Assembly: GCA_002309295.1 (NCBI GenBank)
Contig: DBXF01000090.1
Location: 1-20,710 of the forward strand
Source of the DNA: Bacteroidales bacterium UBA1219
Lineage (GTDB): Bacteria; Bacteroidota; Bacteroidia; Bacteroidales; P3
DNA: 20,710 nucleotides
Direction of reading: 5' to 3'
Each line of letters begins with the position of its first letter. The stretch's first letter is position 1. Of this stretch, positions 7,881 through 15,981 are shown piece by piece. The notes below the pieces were generated by a model that saw only the letters and a program-made list of their open reading frames with translations, was not told the DNA's origin and did not search any database. A program made the position numbers and the translations under genes.

Positions 7881-8669
7881 TTATTTCGATGGGTTGTAAC
7901 CTTTCATCAGGCCCACTTGTGCGTTGTCGATAAAGTCTATCACAGTCTTGCCTTCGGTGGTGTTGCCGTACAGTTCCTGCACCATTTCTTTGGCGTGCGA
8001 CACTGTCATTCCTTTTTGGAAAATGTAACGGTAGATGTCCTGAATGATATTGATGCTCTCTTGCGAGAAACCTCTGCGGTTAAGACCGATGGAGTTGATT
8101 CCGGCGTAAGAAATGGGGTAGCGGGCAGCCCTTACGTAAGGTGGTATGTCCTTGTCCACCAGCGAGCCGCCGGCGGTGATTACATGTGATCCGATATGTA
8201 CAAACTGGAGTATGGCTGTTTTTCCGCCCATTATTGCATAGTCGCCCATGACGATGTGTCCGGCGAGGGTTGTGTTGTTTGCCAGTATGCAGTGGTTTCC
8301 CACAACGCAGTCGTGTGCTATATGCACGTAAGCCATAATGAGGTTGCCGTTGCCTACGCGTGTCTCGCCCGAGGCTTTGGTGCCACGGTTTATGGTTACG
8401 TATTCGCGTATTATGTTGTCATCGCCGATGATGGCAAGGGTTTCTTCGCCTTCGAACTTAAGGTCCTGAGGTATGGCGGAGATTACAGCTCCGGGGAATA
8501 TTTTACAGTTTTTGCCGATGCGTGCGCCGGGAAAAATTGTTACGTAGGGGCCTATCCAAGTGTTGTCGCCAATCTCCACGTTTTCGTAGATGGTGGTGAA
8601 ATTGGATATTTCCACGTTTTTGCCTATTTTGGCTTTGGGGCTGATGTCACGCAAATCTGTTTGCATCAC
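7881..8669 (-). CDS. lpxA: UDP-N-acetylglucosamine acyltransferase (LpxA)
   Basis: This is the first step of lipid A synthesis, moving a 3-hydroxyacyl chain from acyl carrier protein to the 3-OH of UDP-GlcNAc in the cytoplasm. At 262 residues it has the same length as E. coli LpxA. The first two-thirds is hexapeptide-repeat left-handed beta helix, and the rest is helical. The catalytic base is His119 in VHIAHDC (E. coli His125). The glycine that sets chain length in E. coli (Gly173) is kept as Gly167, which fits a long acyl chain, while E. coli His160 is replaced by leucine. Two ATGs are adjacent (8669 and 8666). It begins 21 bases after lpxC-fabZ and is surely in its operon. Confidence 0.97.
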   Translation of the reverse strand: MMQTDLRDISPKAKIGKNVEISNFTTIYENVEIGDNTWIGPYVTIFPGARIGKNCKIFPGAVISAIPQDLKFEGEETLAIIGDDNIIREYVTINRGTKASGETRVGNGNLIMAYVHIAHDCVVGNHCILANNTTLAGHIVMGDYAIMGGKTAILQFVHIGSHVITAGGSLVDKDIPPYVRAARYPISYAGINSIGLNRRGFSQESINIIQDIYRYIFQKGMTVSHAKEMVQELYGNTTEGKTVIDFIDNAQVGLMKGYNPSK

Positions 8670-8690
8670 TATTATTCTTAAGTTGGTATA

Positions 8691-10079
8691 TTATTGTCTT
8701 TTTGTAACTTGGGCCATAAGCAGGGCTTCGCAAACGAGGGTGTTCCCCACGTAAGCGTGTCCTTGCATTTTTATGATGCCTCGGCGCATGGGTTCGGTGA
8801 GTTTCAGCTCAAGAACGAGGGTGTCGCCGGGGACCACGAGCTTGCGGAATTTCACATTGTCGATGGTGAGGAAGAAAGTGGAGTAGTTCTCGGGGTCGGG
8901 CACGCCTTTGAGCACCAGCACTCCGCCTACCTGCGCCATGGCTTCTATCTGCAACACGCCGGGCATTACGGGCTGGTTGGGGAAATGGCCTTGGAAGAAA
9001 GGCTCGTTGGTAGTTACGTTTTTGACACCGACCACGTAGTCGTCGCCGATCTCTATTATCTTGTCGATGAGCAGGAAGGGGTAGCGGTGGGGCAGCAGCT
9101 GTTTGATGCCGAGTATGTCGTAAACTGGAGGTTTTGTGAGGTCGTATTGTTTAGGCCCTTTGGCTATTTTGTCGAGATGTTTTTTTATGGCTTTGGCAAA
9201 GGCAATGTTGGAGGTGTGTCCCGGACATTTTATCATGAAATGGCCTTTGAGGTTGCATCCAAGGAGCGAGATATCGCCGAGGAAGTCGAGGAGTTTGTGG
9301 CGTGCGGGTTCGTTGTCGAAATGTTTTTTTACGTTGTTGAGGATGCCTTGCTTTACCTGTATTTTGCTGATGTCTTTTTTGAAGAGTTCGGCGAGGTGCT
9401 GCAGTTGTTCGGTGGAGAGCTGTTTGTTTACGAAGACGAGGGCGTTGTCCATGTCGCCGCCTTTTATAAGGTTGTTGGCGAGCAGCACCTCCAGTTCGTC
9501 GATGAAAACGAAAGTGCGGCTGGGGGCTATCTCTGCGGCGTAATCGTATTTTTCGGTGAATTGCGCTATCTGTTCGCCCAGCACTTGCGTCTTGTAGTCG
9601 ATAACTACGGTTACTTTGAAATCTTCGGAGGGGACCACAAGCATTTCCACACCTTCTTTGGTGTTGTTGTATCCGATGTTTTCGGTAATTGCGGTGTAGG
9701 TGCGTTCTTGTGACATTTCGGCGATACCGACTTTATTAATTTCGTCGGCCCATATTTTGGCGCTGCCGTCGAGGATGGGGATTTCGCCGCCTTCCACTTC
9801 TATTATGGCGTTGTCCACTTTCATGCCTTTGAGGGCGGAGAGCAGGTGCTCGACGGTGGCTATCTTTACATCGCCTTTGCCCAGGGTGGTACTGCGCGAG
9901 GTGTCGCACACGTAATCGACGGAAGCGGGTATCACCACCGGCTTTTCCAAATCGATACGTTTGAAAATGATGCCGTCGCAAGTATCAGAGGGCTTGATGG
10001 TTACGCTGACGTTCTTGCCAGTGTGCAGACCTTTGCCGGTCTTCTTAATTTCCTTTTTTATTGTTGTTTGATAATCCAT
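8691..10079 (-). CDS. lpxC-fabZ: LpxC deacetylase / FabZ dehydratase fusion
   Basis: A 462-residue bifunctional protein. Residues 1-300 are LpxC, the zinc deacetylase of UDP-3-O-acyl-GlcNAc and the committed step of lipid A synthesis. The zinc site is visible as EH at 77-78, His261 and Asp265 (HKLLDFLGD), with the acid/base His288 in CPGHTSN. Residues 320-462 are FabZ, the 3-hydroxyacyl-ACP dehydratase, with His331 (LLPHRYPFLLID) and Glu379 (PGVLQIEAMAQ). The join is near residues 300-322. This fusion is characteristic of Bacteroidetes and couples two enzymes competing for 3-hydroxyacyl-ACP. It is the first gene of the run through lpxA, with a -7 element 11 bases before the ATG. Confidence 0.97.
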   Translation of the reverse strand: MDYQTTIKKEIKKTGKGLHTGKNVSVTIKPSDTCDGIIFKRIDLEKPVVIPASVDYVCDTSRSTTLGKGDVKIATVEHLLSALKGMKVDNAIIEVEGGEIPILDGSAKIWADEINKVGIAEMSQERTYTAITENIGYNNTKEGVEMLVVPSEDFKVTVVIDYKTQVLGEQIAQFTEKYDYAAEIAPSRTFVFIDELEVLLANNLIKGGDMDNALVFVNKQLSTEQLQHLAELFKKDISKIQVKQGILNNVKKHFDNEPARHKLLDFLGDISLLGCNLKGHFMIKCPGHTSNIAFAKAIKKHLDKIAKGPKQYDLTKPPVYDILGIKQLLPHRYPFLLIDKIIEIGDDYVVGVKNVTTNEPFFQGHFPNQPVMPGVLQIEAMAQVGGVLVLKGVPDPENYSTFFLTIDNVKFRKLVVPGDTLVLELKLTEPMRRGIIKMQGHAYVGNTLVCEALLMAQVTKRQ

Positions 10080-10089
10080 AAACAGAGTG

Positions 10090-10097
10090 CAAAGGTA
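10090..10097 (-). promoter_or_regulatory. Probable -7 element of the lpxC-fabZ promoter
   Basis: TACCTTTG on the minus strand matches TAnnTTTG, just ahead of the lpxC start at 10079. The position expected for the -33 element reads TTCG rather than TTG, so it is a partial match. The leader would be very short or absent. Confidence 0.55.
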
Positions 10098-10177
10098 CTA
10101 TTTTTTTTTGAAAAACCGAAGAAAAATATTTAATGGTTTGATTTTCTGGTTGTTATCTTTTTTTTTGTTTTGTTGCT

Positions 10178-12721
10178 TTAGTTTGCGGGTACGAATTGGA
10201 ATTTGGTATTTAGCCTGTAGAAGTATGCGTTTTGGTTTTCAAAGCCTTTGTCGGGGGCGGAACGTTTGAAATGGAAGTAGTATATCATGCTGTGGCGGCG
10301 TTCGGTGTTGGGGTCTTCCCAGAATTTTTCGGTGCCTTTGGAGTTGATTCCTGCCACAAAGTGTATTATTATGTCGTTGCCGAGAGCGGCGTAATTGCCT
10401 TGAGGTTCGGTTTTGTATTTCTCCTTGAAACGGTCGATGAAGTTTTTGTGTTTGGGGTTGTTGTAGTCGAGGTAGGAGTTGGAGAGGAAGTGGTAGTTGA
10501 GGCGTTGCAACTGGTTGTAGTCGATATCCTCGTATTTGGTTGCCCAGTTGGGTATGGTTATCAGAGTGGGGGTGTTCTTTTTTACGGAGAACATTCGGTT
10601 GAGAATGAGGCTCGACTGGGTTTTGTTTTTGTCTTTGTTCTGGTCGTAGATGTTGATTACAATATTGTCGTCGGCGCTGTTTTTGAGCATATTGGCGAGT
10701 TTAGCGTTTGCGCTCCAGTCGAAGATGGTGTATTTTATCTTGTTTTGGTTTTTCAGCTGTGTTTGGAATTCGTCGAGGAGTTTTTTTTCGAGTTTGCCGT
10801 TGGAGTGTACTATGTACAGGTTGGGCGATGAGTACGATTTTGTTACCATGCTGAGTATGGAACTAACCAGACCTTGGTTCGACGGGGCGAGTTTTACTAC
10901 GTAGGGGTTTTGGTCGAGGATTTCGGCGCGCGACGAGAAGGGGTTGAGTATGAATACGTTGTTCTTCTGTGCGAGCTGCGCGGCTTTTTCGAAGGCATTT
11001 TTCTCGAGCAGGGCGATAATGAGGTCGGACTGTGCCACATTGTAGCTGTCGAAGGCTTGTGCTACCTTGTCGGGGAGGTCGCCGGGGATGTCCACCACGT
11101 TGAGCACCACGTTGCAGCCTTCGTTTTTAAGCGACTCAAGGCCGAGCAGCACCCCTTCGTAGAACTGTATGAATTCGAATGATTTGTATTTGCGTTTCTT
11201 GCGCTGTTCTATGTCGAACTTGGAGGTGGAAATTTCGTCGATGCTGCTGAGATAGAGGGGTATCATCAGGGTTATATGGATTTCGGTGTTGCTCACGCGG
11301 TTGCGGATAAGCACATTGGGTGCGGGTACGCTTTTTCCGATGTTGGGTGCTGTTTGCAGAGGCAGTTCGGCATAGTTGTAGTCGTCGCTGGTTGAGGGCG
11401 AGGATGTTTTTTGTTCTGAGGCGGGGTTGATAGAGATTTTCTTTGCGGGTTCGGCTTTGGTTATTGGTTCGGTTTCGTAGGTGGTTTCGTGTAGCCGGGC
11501 GGATGGTCCGTTGCCGCTGCTGATGGCGTCCGACTGCTGCGATTTCCTGCCCATGGGACGGAATTCGGCTTTGGGGTTGTTTTGTGGCTGAACGTTGTTG
11601 TCAGAAACTGTCTGTTGTTCGCTTTTCGAAGCTTTTTCGACCTCTTTCTGTTTTTTCTCCAGTTCCTTCTGCTGCCGTTCCAGTTCTTTTTGCTGTTTTT
11701 CCAGTTCTTTGCGTTGTTTTTCTATTTCCTTTTTTTGTTCGTCTAATTCTTTTCTTTCTTGAGCTTCTTTATCTTTGGTGTCTTTTTTTAGTTGCTCCTG
11801 TTCTTTTTTGGCTTTGGCCTCGGCTTCTTTCTGTTGTTTTTCCAGTTCTTTCTTTTCGCGTGCTTCTTTTTCCTTGGCCTCTTTCTGTTGTCTCTCTAAT
11901 TCTTTTTGTTTCTTTTCTAATTCTTTCTTTTCCTTGGCTTCTTTAGCTTCGGCTTCCTTTTGCAGACGTTCCTGCTCTTTCTTTGCTTTAGCCTCAGCTT
12001 CTTTTTGCTGTTTCTCTAATTCCTTTTTCTCCTTGGCCTCTTTTGCTTGAGCCTCTTTCTGCTGTCTCTCTAATTCTTTCTTCTCTTTAGCTTCTTTTTC
12101 CTTAGCTTCTTTTTGCAGACGTTCCTGCTCTTTCTTTGCTTTGGCCTCGGCTTCTTTTTGTTGTTTTTCTAGTTCCTTCTGCTCTTTGGCTTCTTGTTTT
12201 GAATCCTTGATAGGCTTGTATACGGGGGCCGGCTGTTGCGATTGGCTGTTTACGGAATTCTGCTGGGGTTTTGATGTTTGAGCGGTGCCTTTGTCTTTAG
12301 CACTTTTCTCCATGGGTATTTTGATAACCTCGCCAACTTTGATGTTGTTGTTCTCGATTTTGGGATTGAGTTTCAGAATGTCGTCAACCTCCACCTGATA
12401 GGTTTTGGCGATGCTGTAGAGTGTATTTCCTTGTTTTACAACGTAGTAGTGGAATTGTTTGGGTGCCGGTTTCTCGTTGGTCGGCAGAAAAACGGTGTCG
12501 CCGATGGCTATCTTGTCGATGTCGCTCTTAAGCACGGCGTCGTGGTAGTTCACGCCGTAGGCGCGGGCTATGGAGAACACTGTCTGTCCTTTCTCCACCA
12601 CGTGGGCGTAGTAGTTCTTCCCGTTTATCGTCTTTATCTCTTTCGTTACGATAACAGGGGTCTGTGCCCAAGTAATCAGGCAGATGGATAACAATGCAAA
12701 AAGTGCGAAAGTTTTCTTCAT
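10178..12721 (-). CDS. Exported LysM / long charged helix / periplasmic-binding-like protein
   Basis: An 847-residue protein. Residues 1-19 are a signal peptide (cleavage at WAQ). Two LysM domains, about 37-80 and 91-136, should bind peptidoglycan. Residues 173-366 are an almost pure Glu/Lys/Gln/Ala helix with repeated ELEKQQKE units, either a coiled coil or a single stable helix; fully helical, 194 residues would span about 29 nm. A low-complexity linker (367-475) leads to a type 1 periplasmic-binding-like domain (about 480-845), related to amino-acid ABC receptor proteins. This PBP1/LysM architecture is common in Bacteroidetes, and no ligand is known. The gene starts 19 bases after guaA and is probably read through from it. 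Copy number of the internal repeat may vary between strains. Confidence 0.88.
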   Translation of the reverse strand: MKKTFALFALLSICLITWAQTPVIVTKEIKTINGKNYYAHVVEKGQTVFSIARAYGVNYHDAVLKSDIDKIAIGDTVFLPTNEKPAPKQFHYYVVKQGNTLYSIAKTYQVEVDDILKLNPKIENNNIKVGEVIKIPMEKSAKDKGTAQTSKPQQNSVNSQSQQPAPVYKPIKDSKQEAKEQKELEKQQKEAEAKAKKEQERLQKEAKEKEAKEKKELERQQKEAQAKEAKEKKELEKQQKEAEAKAKKEQERLQKEAEAKEAKEKKELEKKQKELERQQKEAKEKEAREKKELEKQQKEAEAKAKKEQEQLKKDTKDKEAQERKELDEQKKEIEKQRKELEKQQKELERQQKELEKKQKEVEKASKSEQQTVSDNNVQPQNNPKAEFRPMGRKSQQSDAISSGNGPSARLHETTYETEPITKAEPAKKISINPASEQKTSSPSTSDDYNYAELPLQTAPNIGKSVPAPNVLIRNRVSNTEIHITLMIPLYLSSIDEISTSKFDIEQRKKRKYKSFEFIQFYEGVLLGLESLKNEGCNVVLNVVDIPGDLPDKVAQAFDSYNVAQSDLIIALLEKNAFEKAAQLAQKNNVFILNPFSSRAEILDQNPYVVKLAPSNQGLVSSILSMVTKSYSSPNLYIVHSNGKLEKKLLDEFQTQLKNQNKIKYTIFDWSANAKLANMLKNSADDNIVINIYDQNKDKNKTQSSLILNRMFSVKKNTPTLITIPNWATKYEDIDYNQLQRLNYHFLSNSYLDYNNPKHKNFIDRFKEKYKTEPQGNYAALGNDIIIHFVAGINSKGTEKFWEDPNTERRHSMIYYFHFKRSAPDKGFENQNAYFYRLNTKFQFVPAN
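11624..12205 (-). repeat. Internal repeat encoding the E/K/Q/A helix
   Basis: Within the LysM gene, three long copies of a block beginning KELEKQQKEAEAKAKKEQE start at residues 182, 233 and 291 (12178, 12025 and 11851), 153 and 174 bases apart. Shorter ELEKQQK / ELERQQK units fill the rest. The DNA copies are close enough to recombine or slip, always in whole codons. Confidence 0.85.
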
Positions 12722-12740
12722 TTTCTTGTGTATTAGGTTG

Positions 12741-14267
12741 TTATTCCCATTCTATTGTTGCCGGCGGTTTGGAACTGATGTCGTAAACCACCCTGTTGAC
12801 GCCTTTCACCTCGTTGATGATGCGGTTCGACATCTTTGCAAGGAAGTCGTAGGGCAGGTGGCTCCAGTCGGCAGTCATTCCGTCGTTGGATTCCACGGCG
12901 CGCAGTGCCACCACGTTCTCGTAGGTGCGTTCGTCGCCCATCACGCCTACCGACTGCACGGGCAGAAGCATGGCGCCGGCCTGCCAAACTTTGTCGTAGA
13001 GGCCGTATTCTTTGAGTCCGCTGATGAATATGTCGTCCACGTTCTGCAGTATCTCCACTTTTTCGGGAGTGATGTCGCTGAGGATGCGTATAGCCAGTCC
13101 CGGGCCGGGGAAGGGGTGACGTTGCAGGAGGTCGTTTTTCAGACCAATCTCGCGTCCCACGCGGCGCACCTCGTCCTTGAAGAGCGAACGCAGGGGCTCC
13201 ACGATTTTCAGTTTCATATAGTCGGGCAGTCCGCCAACGTTGTGGTGCGATTTTATCGTTGCCGAAGGGCCTTTCACCGAAAGGGATTCGATGACGTCGG
13301 GGTAGATGGTACCCTGTGCAAGCCATTTCACGTCGTTTATCTGCTTGGCCTCCTCGTCGAACACGTCGATGAAGGTCTTGCCGATGCCCTTACGTTTCTT
13401 TTCGGGGTCGGTGACGTCTTTCAGCACGGAGTAGAATTTCTGTTTTGCATCCACTCCTTTCACGTTGAGTCCCATGTCCTTATACGATTCCAGCACGCTT
13501 TGGAACTCGTTTTTGCGCAGCAGTCCGTTGTCCACGAAAATGCAGTGCAGGTTTTTGCCGATGGCTTTGTTGAGCAGCATCGCGGCCACGGAGGAGTCCA
13601 CGCCGCCGGAGAGCCCGAGCACCACTTTGTCGTCGCCCAGTTTCTCGCGCAGCTCGCGGATGGTGGTCTCCACAAACGAGGCGGGAGTCCACGACTGGTC
13701 GCAGTGGCAGATGTCCACAACGAAATTGCGTAGCATCTTGATTCCTTCGATGGAGTGACTCACCTCGGGGTGGAACTGTATGGCGTAGGTCTGCTCGCCT
13801 TCTATCTGATAGCCAGCGTATTTCACCGTGTCGGTGCTGCAGATGAGCTTGTAGTTGTCGGGCACACGCTCGATGGTGTCGCCGTGCGACATCCACACCT
13901 GACTGTTGGGCGAGATGTCTTTCAGCAGCGGGTTGCTGTTGTCGATATATTGCAGGTTGGCGCGACCGTATTCGCGAATGGTGGAGGGCAGCACTTTGCC
14001 GCCGCCGGTCTTGGCCAGATATTGGGCTCCGTAGCATACCGCAAGCAGGGGCAGACGGCCTTTGATCTGCGAGAGGTCGGGGATGGGGGCCTGCGCGTCG
14101 TTGCAGGAGTAGGGACTTCCCGAAAGCACAACGCCTTTCACATCGGGGGTGAGGGTGGGTATCTTGTTGTATGCGTGAATTTCGCAATATACGTTCAACT
14201 CTCTGATTTTACGTGCAATAAGCTGTGTGTATTGCGATCCGAAGTCTAATATTATTATTGTCTGCAT
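12741..14267 (-). CDS. guaA: GMP synthase (glutamine-hydrolysing)
   Basis: It converts XMP to GMP using glutamine and ATP, the last step of guanine nucleotide synthesis. The 508-residue protein is complete. The class I glutamine amidotransferase domain (1-185) has the triad Cys78 (AVCYGAQ), His166 and Glu168 (FHPEVS). The ATP pyrophosphatase domain has the PP-loop GLSGGVDSS at 218-226. The C-terminal dimerisation/XMP-binding domain ends with the typical NRVVYDISSKPPATIEWE. A strong promoter lies 21 bases ahead of the ATG. The LysM gene follows 19 bases after the stop. purD is just upstream but separated by this promoter. Confidence 0.98.
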   Translation of the reverse strand: MQTIIILDFGSQYTQLIARKIRELNVYCEIHAYNKIPTLTPDVKGVVLSGSPYSCNDAQAPIPDLSQIKGRLPLLAVCYGAQYLAKTGGGKVLPSTIREYGRANLQYIDNSNPLLKDISPNSQVWMSHGDTIERVPDNYKLICSTDTVKYAGYQIEGEQTYAIQFHPEVSHSIEGIKMLRNFVVDICHCDQSWTPASFVETTIRELREKLGDDKVVLGLSGGVDSSVAAMLLNKAIGKNLHCIFVDNGLLRKNEFQSVLESYKDMGLNVKGVDAKQKFYSVLKDVTDPEKKRKGIGKTFIDVFDEEAKQINDVKWLAQGTIYPDVIESLSVKGPSATIKSHHNVGGLPDYMKLKIVEPLRSLFKDEVRRVGREIGLKNDLLQRHPFPGPGLAIRILSDITPEKVEILQNVDDIFISGLKEYGLYDKVWQAGAMLLPVQSVGVMGDERTYENVVALRAVESNDGMTADWSHLPYDFLAKMSNRIINEVKGVNRVVYDISSKPPATIEWE

Positions 14268-14287
14268 ATACTTTATGTTGAAAACTG

Positions 14288-14319
14288 CAAAGATACGAAA
14301 AAAAGTTGGTTTTTCAAAA
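14288..14319 (-). promoter_or_regulatory. Bacteroidetes-type promoter of guaA
   Basis: On the minus strand TTTTG (14315-14319) and TATCTTTG (14288-14295) are exactly 19 bases apart, followed by a 20-base leader to the ATG at 14267. An imperfect inverted repeat (14316-14327 with 14354-14365, one mismatch in 12) overlaps the -33 box and could be an operator or a weak terminator for purD. Confidence 0.82.
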
Positions 14320-14380
14320 TCGGACTTTCTCTTACGTGGCTTTTTATGCGGTAAAAGTCGGATTTACAGTGTGTTTTGTG

Positions 14381-15664
14381 TTAATAACTGAGCAGGTCCT
14401 GACCAATGTCCTTGCGGAAATACTTGCCGTCCCACTGTATTTTTTCCACGTTATGGTATGTTTTTTCCAAAGCTTGCGGCAATGTGTCGGCAAAGGAAGT
14501 GATGCAAATCACACGTCCTCCGTTAGTTATGGTTTCGCCGCTGTCGTTGGTTTTTGTTCCGGCGTGGAACACCAGACTGCCTTCCACATCGCCGATACCT
14601 ATGATAACATCGCCTTTGCGGTAGCTCTCGGGATAGCCTCCGGCCACCATCATCACACAGGCGGCGGTTTGCGGGTTGATGTCGAGGGTAGCTTGGTCGA
14701 GGGTGCCGTCGGCGGTATGGCGGAACAGCTCCACCACGTCGGAGTTGATGCGCGGGAAGACGGATTCCGTCTCGGGGTCGCCCATGCGCACGTTGTACTC
14801 AATAACGTAAGGGTTTCCGGCAACGTTCATCAGGCCGATGAAAATGAAACCGCAGTAGTCGATGTTGTCTTTCTGCAATCCTGCAACAGTCGGTATAACA
14901 ATGCGTTGCTCCACTTTCTGCATAAACTCGTCGTTTGCAAAGGGAACGGGCGATATGGAGCCCATGCCGCCGGTGTTGAGGCCGGTGTCGTGTTCGCCTA
15001 TGCGCTTGTAGTCCTTGGCGGAGGGCAGCATCTTGTAGTTTTTCCCGTCGGTAAGGACAAACACCGAAAGTTCGATGCCGCTGAGGAATTCCTCTATCAC
15101 CACGGTGCTCGACGCATTGCCGAATTTGGCGTTTTCGAGCATGTTGTGCAACTCGGTTTCGGCTTCGGCCAAATTGTTGATAATCAGCACCCCTTTGCCA
15201 GCTGCCAGTCCATCGGCTTTCAGCACGTAGGGCGGTTGCATGGTTTTGAGGAACTCAACGGCCTGTGGCAGAGTCTCTTTGGTAAACGACTGATACCGTG
15301 CCGTGGGTATGCCGTGGCGTTGCATAAACTGTTTGGCAAATTCCTTGCTGCCTTCGAGGGTGGCGCCCTGTTTTGAGGGACCTATCACAGCCACGTGGCT
15401 CAGTTGGGCGTCGTTTTTGAAAAAGTCGGCTATGCCTGCCACAAGGGGAGCTTCGGGACCTACCACAAGCATCTGCACATCGTGCTCAAGCACAAACTGT
15501 TTGATGGCGGCGAAGTCGTCGTTTTTGAGGTTTACATTGGTGCCGCAACCGGCAGTGCCTGCGTTGCCCGGGGCTATGAAAAGTTGCTGGCATTTAGGGC
15601 TTTGCGCTATTTTGTATGCAATGGCGTGTTCGCGTCCGCCAGAACCGAGAAGTAATATGTTCAT
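14381..15664 (-). CDS. purD: Phosphoribosylamine-glycine ligase (GAR synthetase)
   Basis: The second step of purine synthesis: ATP-dependent joining of glycine to phosphoribosylamine. The 427-residue length is normal for the family. The N-terminal Rossmann-like domain begins LLLGSGGREHA at 4-14. The ATP-grasp part carries VLKADGLAAGKGV at 147-159, GGMGSISP at 232-239, and the metal-binding EYNVRMGDPETE at 289-300. The start ATG at 15664 precedes the GSGGREHA motif at the usual distance. It lies 317 bases after prfB; that gap shows no TAnnTTTG promoter that I could find, only a 7-bp array and palindromes, so the source of its transcript is unclear. Confidence 0.97.
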   Translation of the reverse strand: MNILLLGSGGREHAIAYKIAQSPKCQQLFIAPGNAGTAGCGTNVNLKNDDFAAIKQFVLEHDVQMLVVGPEAPLVAGIADFFKNDAQLSHVAVIGPSKQGATLEGSKEFAKQFMQRHGIPTARYQSFTKETLPQAVEFLKTMQPPYVLKADGLAAGKGVLIINNLAEAETELHNMLENAKFGNASSTVVIEEFLSGIELSVFVLTDGKNYKMLPSAKDYKRIGEHDTGLNTGGMGSISPVPFANDEFMQKVEQRIVIPTVAGLQKDNIDYCGFIFIGLMNVAGNPYVIEYNVRMGDPETESVFPRINSDVVELFRHTADGTLDQATLDINPQTAACVMMVAGGYPESYRKGDVIIGIGDVEGSLVFHAGTKTNDSGETITNGGRVICITSFADTLPQALEKTYHNVEKIQWDGKYFRKDIGQDLLSY

Positions 15665-15680
15665 TGTTTTTTTTGTTTTG

Positions 15681-15715
15681 TGAACTGTGATCAGTGATCA
15701 GTGATCTGTGATTTT
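15681..15715. repeat. Degenerate 7-bp tandem array A
   Basis: Five in-phase heptamers: TGAACTG, TGATCAG, TGATCAG, TGATCTG, TGATTTT. The array ends 16 bases upstream of the purD start codon and abuts the palindrome beginning at 15716. Confidence 0.85.
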
Positions 15716-15915
15716 TTCGCCTTCGGCGAAGTTGGTTTCTGTATATCTTTTTTTGTTTCTCCTATTCGCCTTCGGCTCACGAATTGCGAAGCAATCGTGA
15801 ACTCCGCTGAAATCAATTTGGTTTGTGAGCAAATCTTTAAATCTTGTAAATCACTTTCGCCTTCGGCGAAATATTTTTAAAGATTTATGAGATTTCAGCC
15901 ACTTGCGGCTAGGAG
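15716..15915. repeat. Palindrome cluster in the prfB-purD gap
   Basis: The 317-base gap between prfB and purD holds this cluster plus arrays A and B; I see no gene in it. A hairpin TTCGCC-TTC-GGCGAA lies at 15716-15730. A nested set follows: CTCCTA (15759-15764) with TAGGAG (15910-15915), GCTGAAATC (15806-15814) with GATTTCAGC (15891-15899), AAATCTTTAAA (15831-15841) with TTTAAAGATTT (15876-15886), and innermost TTTCGCC / GGCGAAA (15855-15871). A side hairpin CACGAATTGC / GCAATCGTG lies at 15779-15800. The word TTCGCCTTCGGC occurs three times. It could fold as a structured RNA on either strand, or be a small REP- or MITE-like element. The pairings are exact where stated; the function is unknown. 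Confidence 0.7.
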
Positions 15916-15943
15916 TATTTATAAAAATCTAATTCCTAACTAA

Positions 15944-15978
15944 TTTCAACTTTCAACATTCAACTTTCAATTTTCAAC
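15944..15978. repeat. Degenerate 7-bp tandem array B
   Basis: Five in-phase heptamers: TTTCAAC, TTTCAAC, ATTCAAC, TTTCAAT, TTTCAAC. It ends three bases before the prfB stop codon (TAA on the minus strand at 15982-15984). Confidence 0.85.
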
Positions 15979-15981
15979 TCG

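Noticed and set aside
10098..10177. A terminator between the LysM gene and lpxC-fabZ
   Set aside because: Only a 5-bp AAACC / GGTTT pairing with a long loop is present, too weak to support.
12684..13733. A 349-codon plus-strand open frame opposite guaA, and others opposite lpxC, purD, prfB and the RND gene
   Set aside because: They lie antisense to clearly functional enzymes, have odd composition rich in Val, His and Phe, and show no domain features. They are shadows of codon bias on the other strand.
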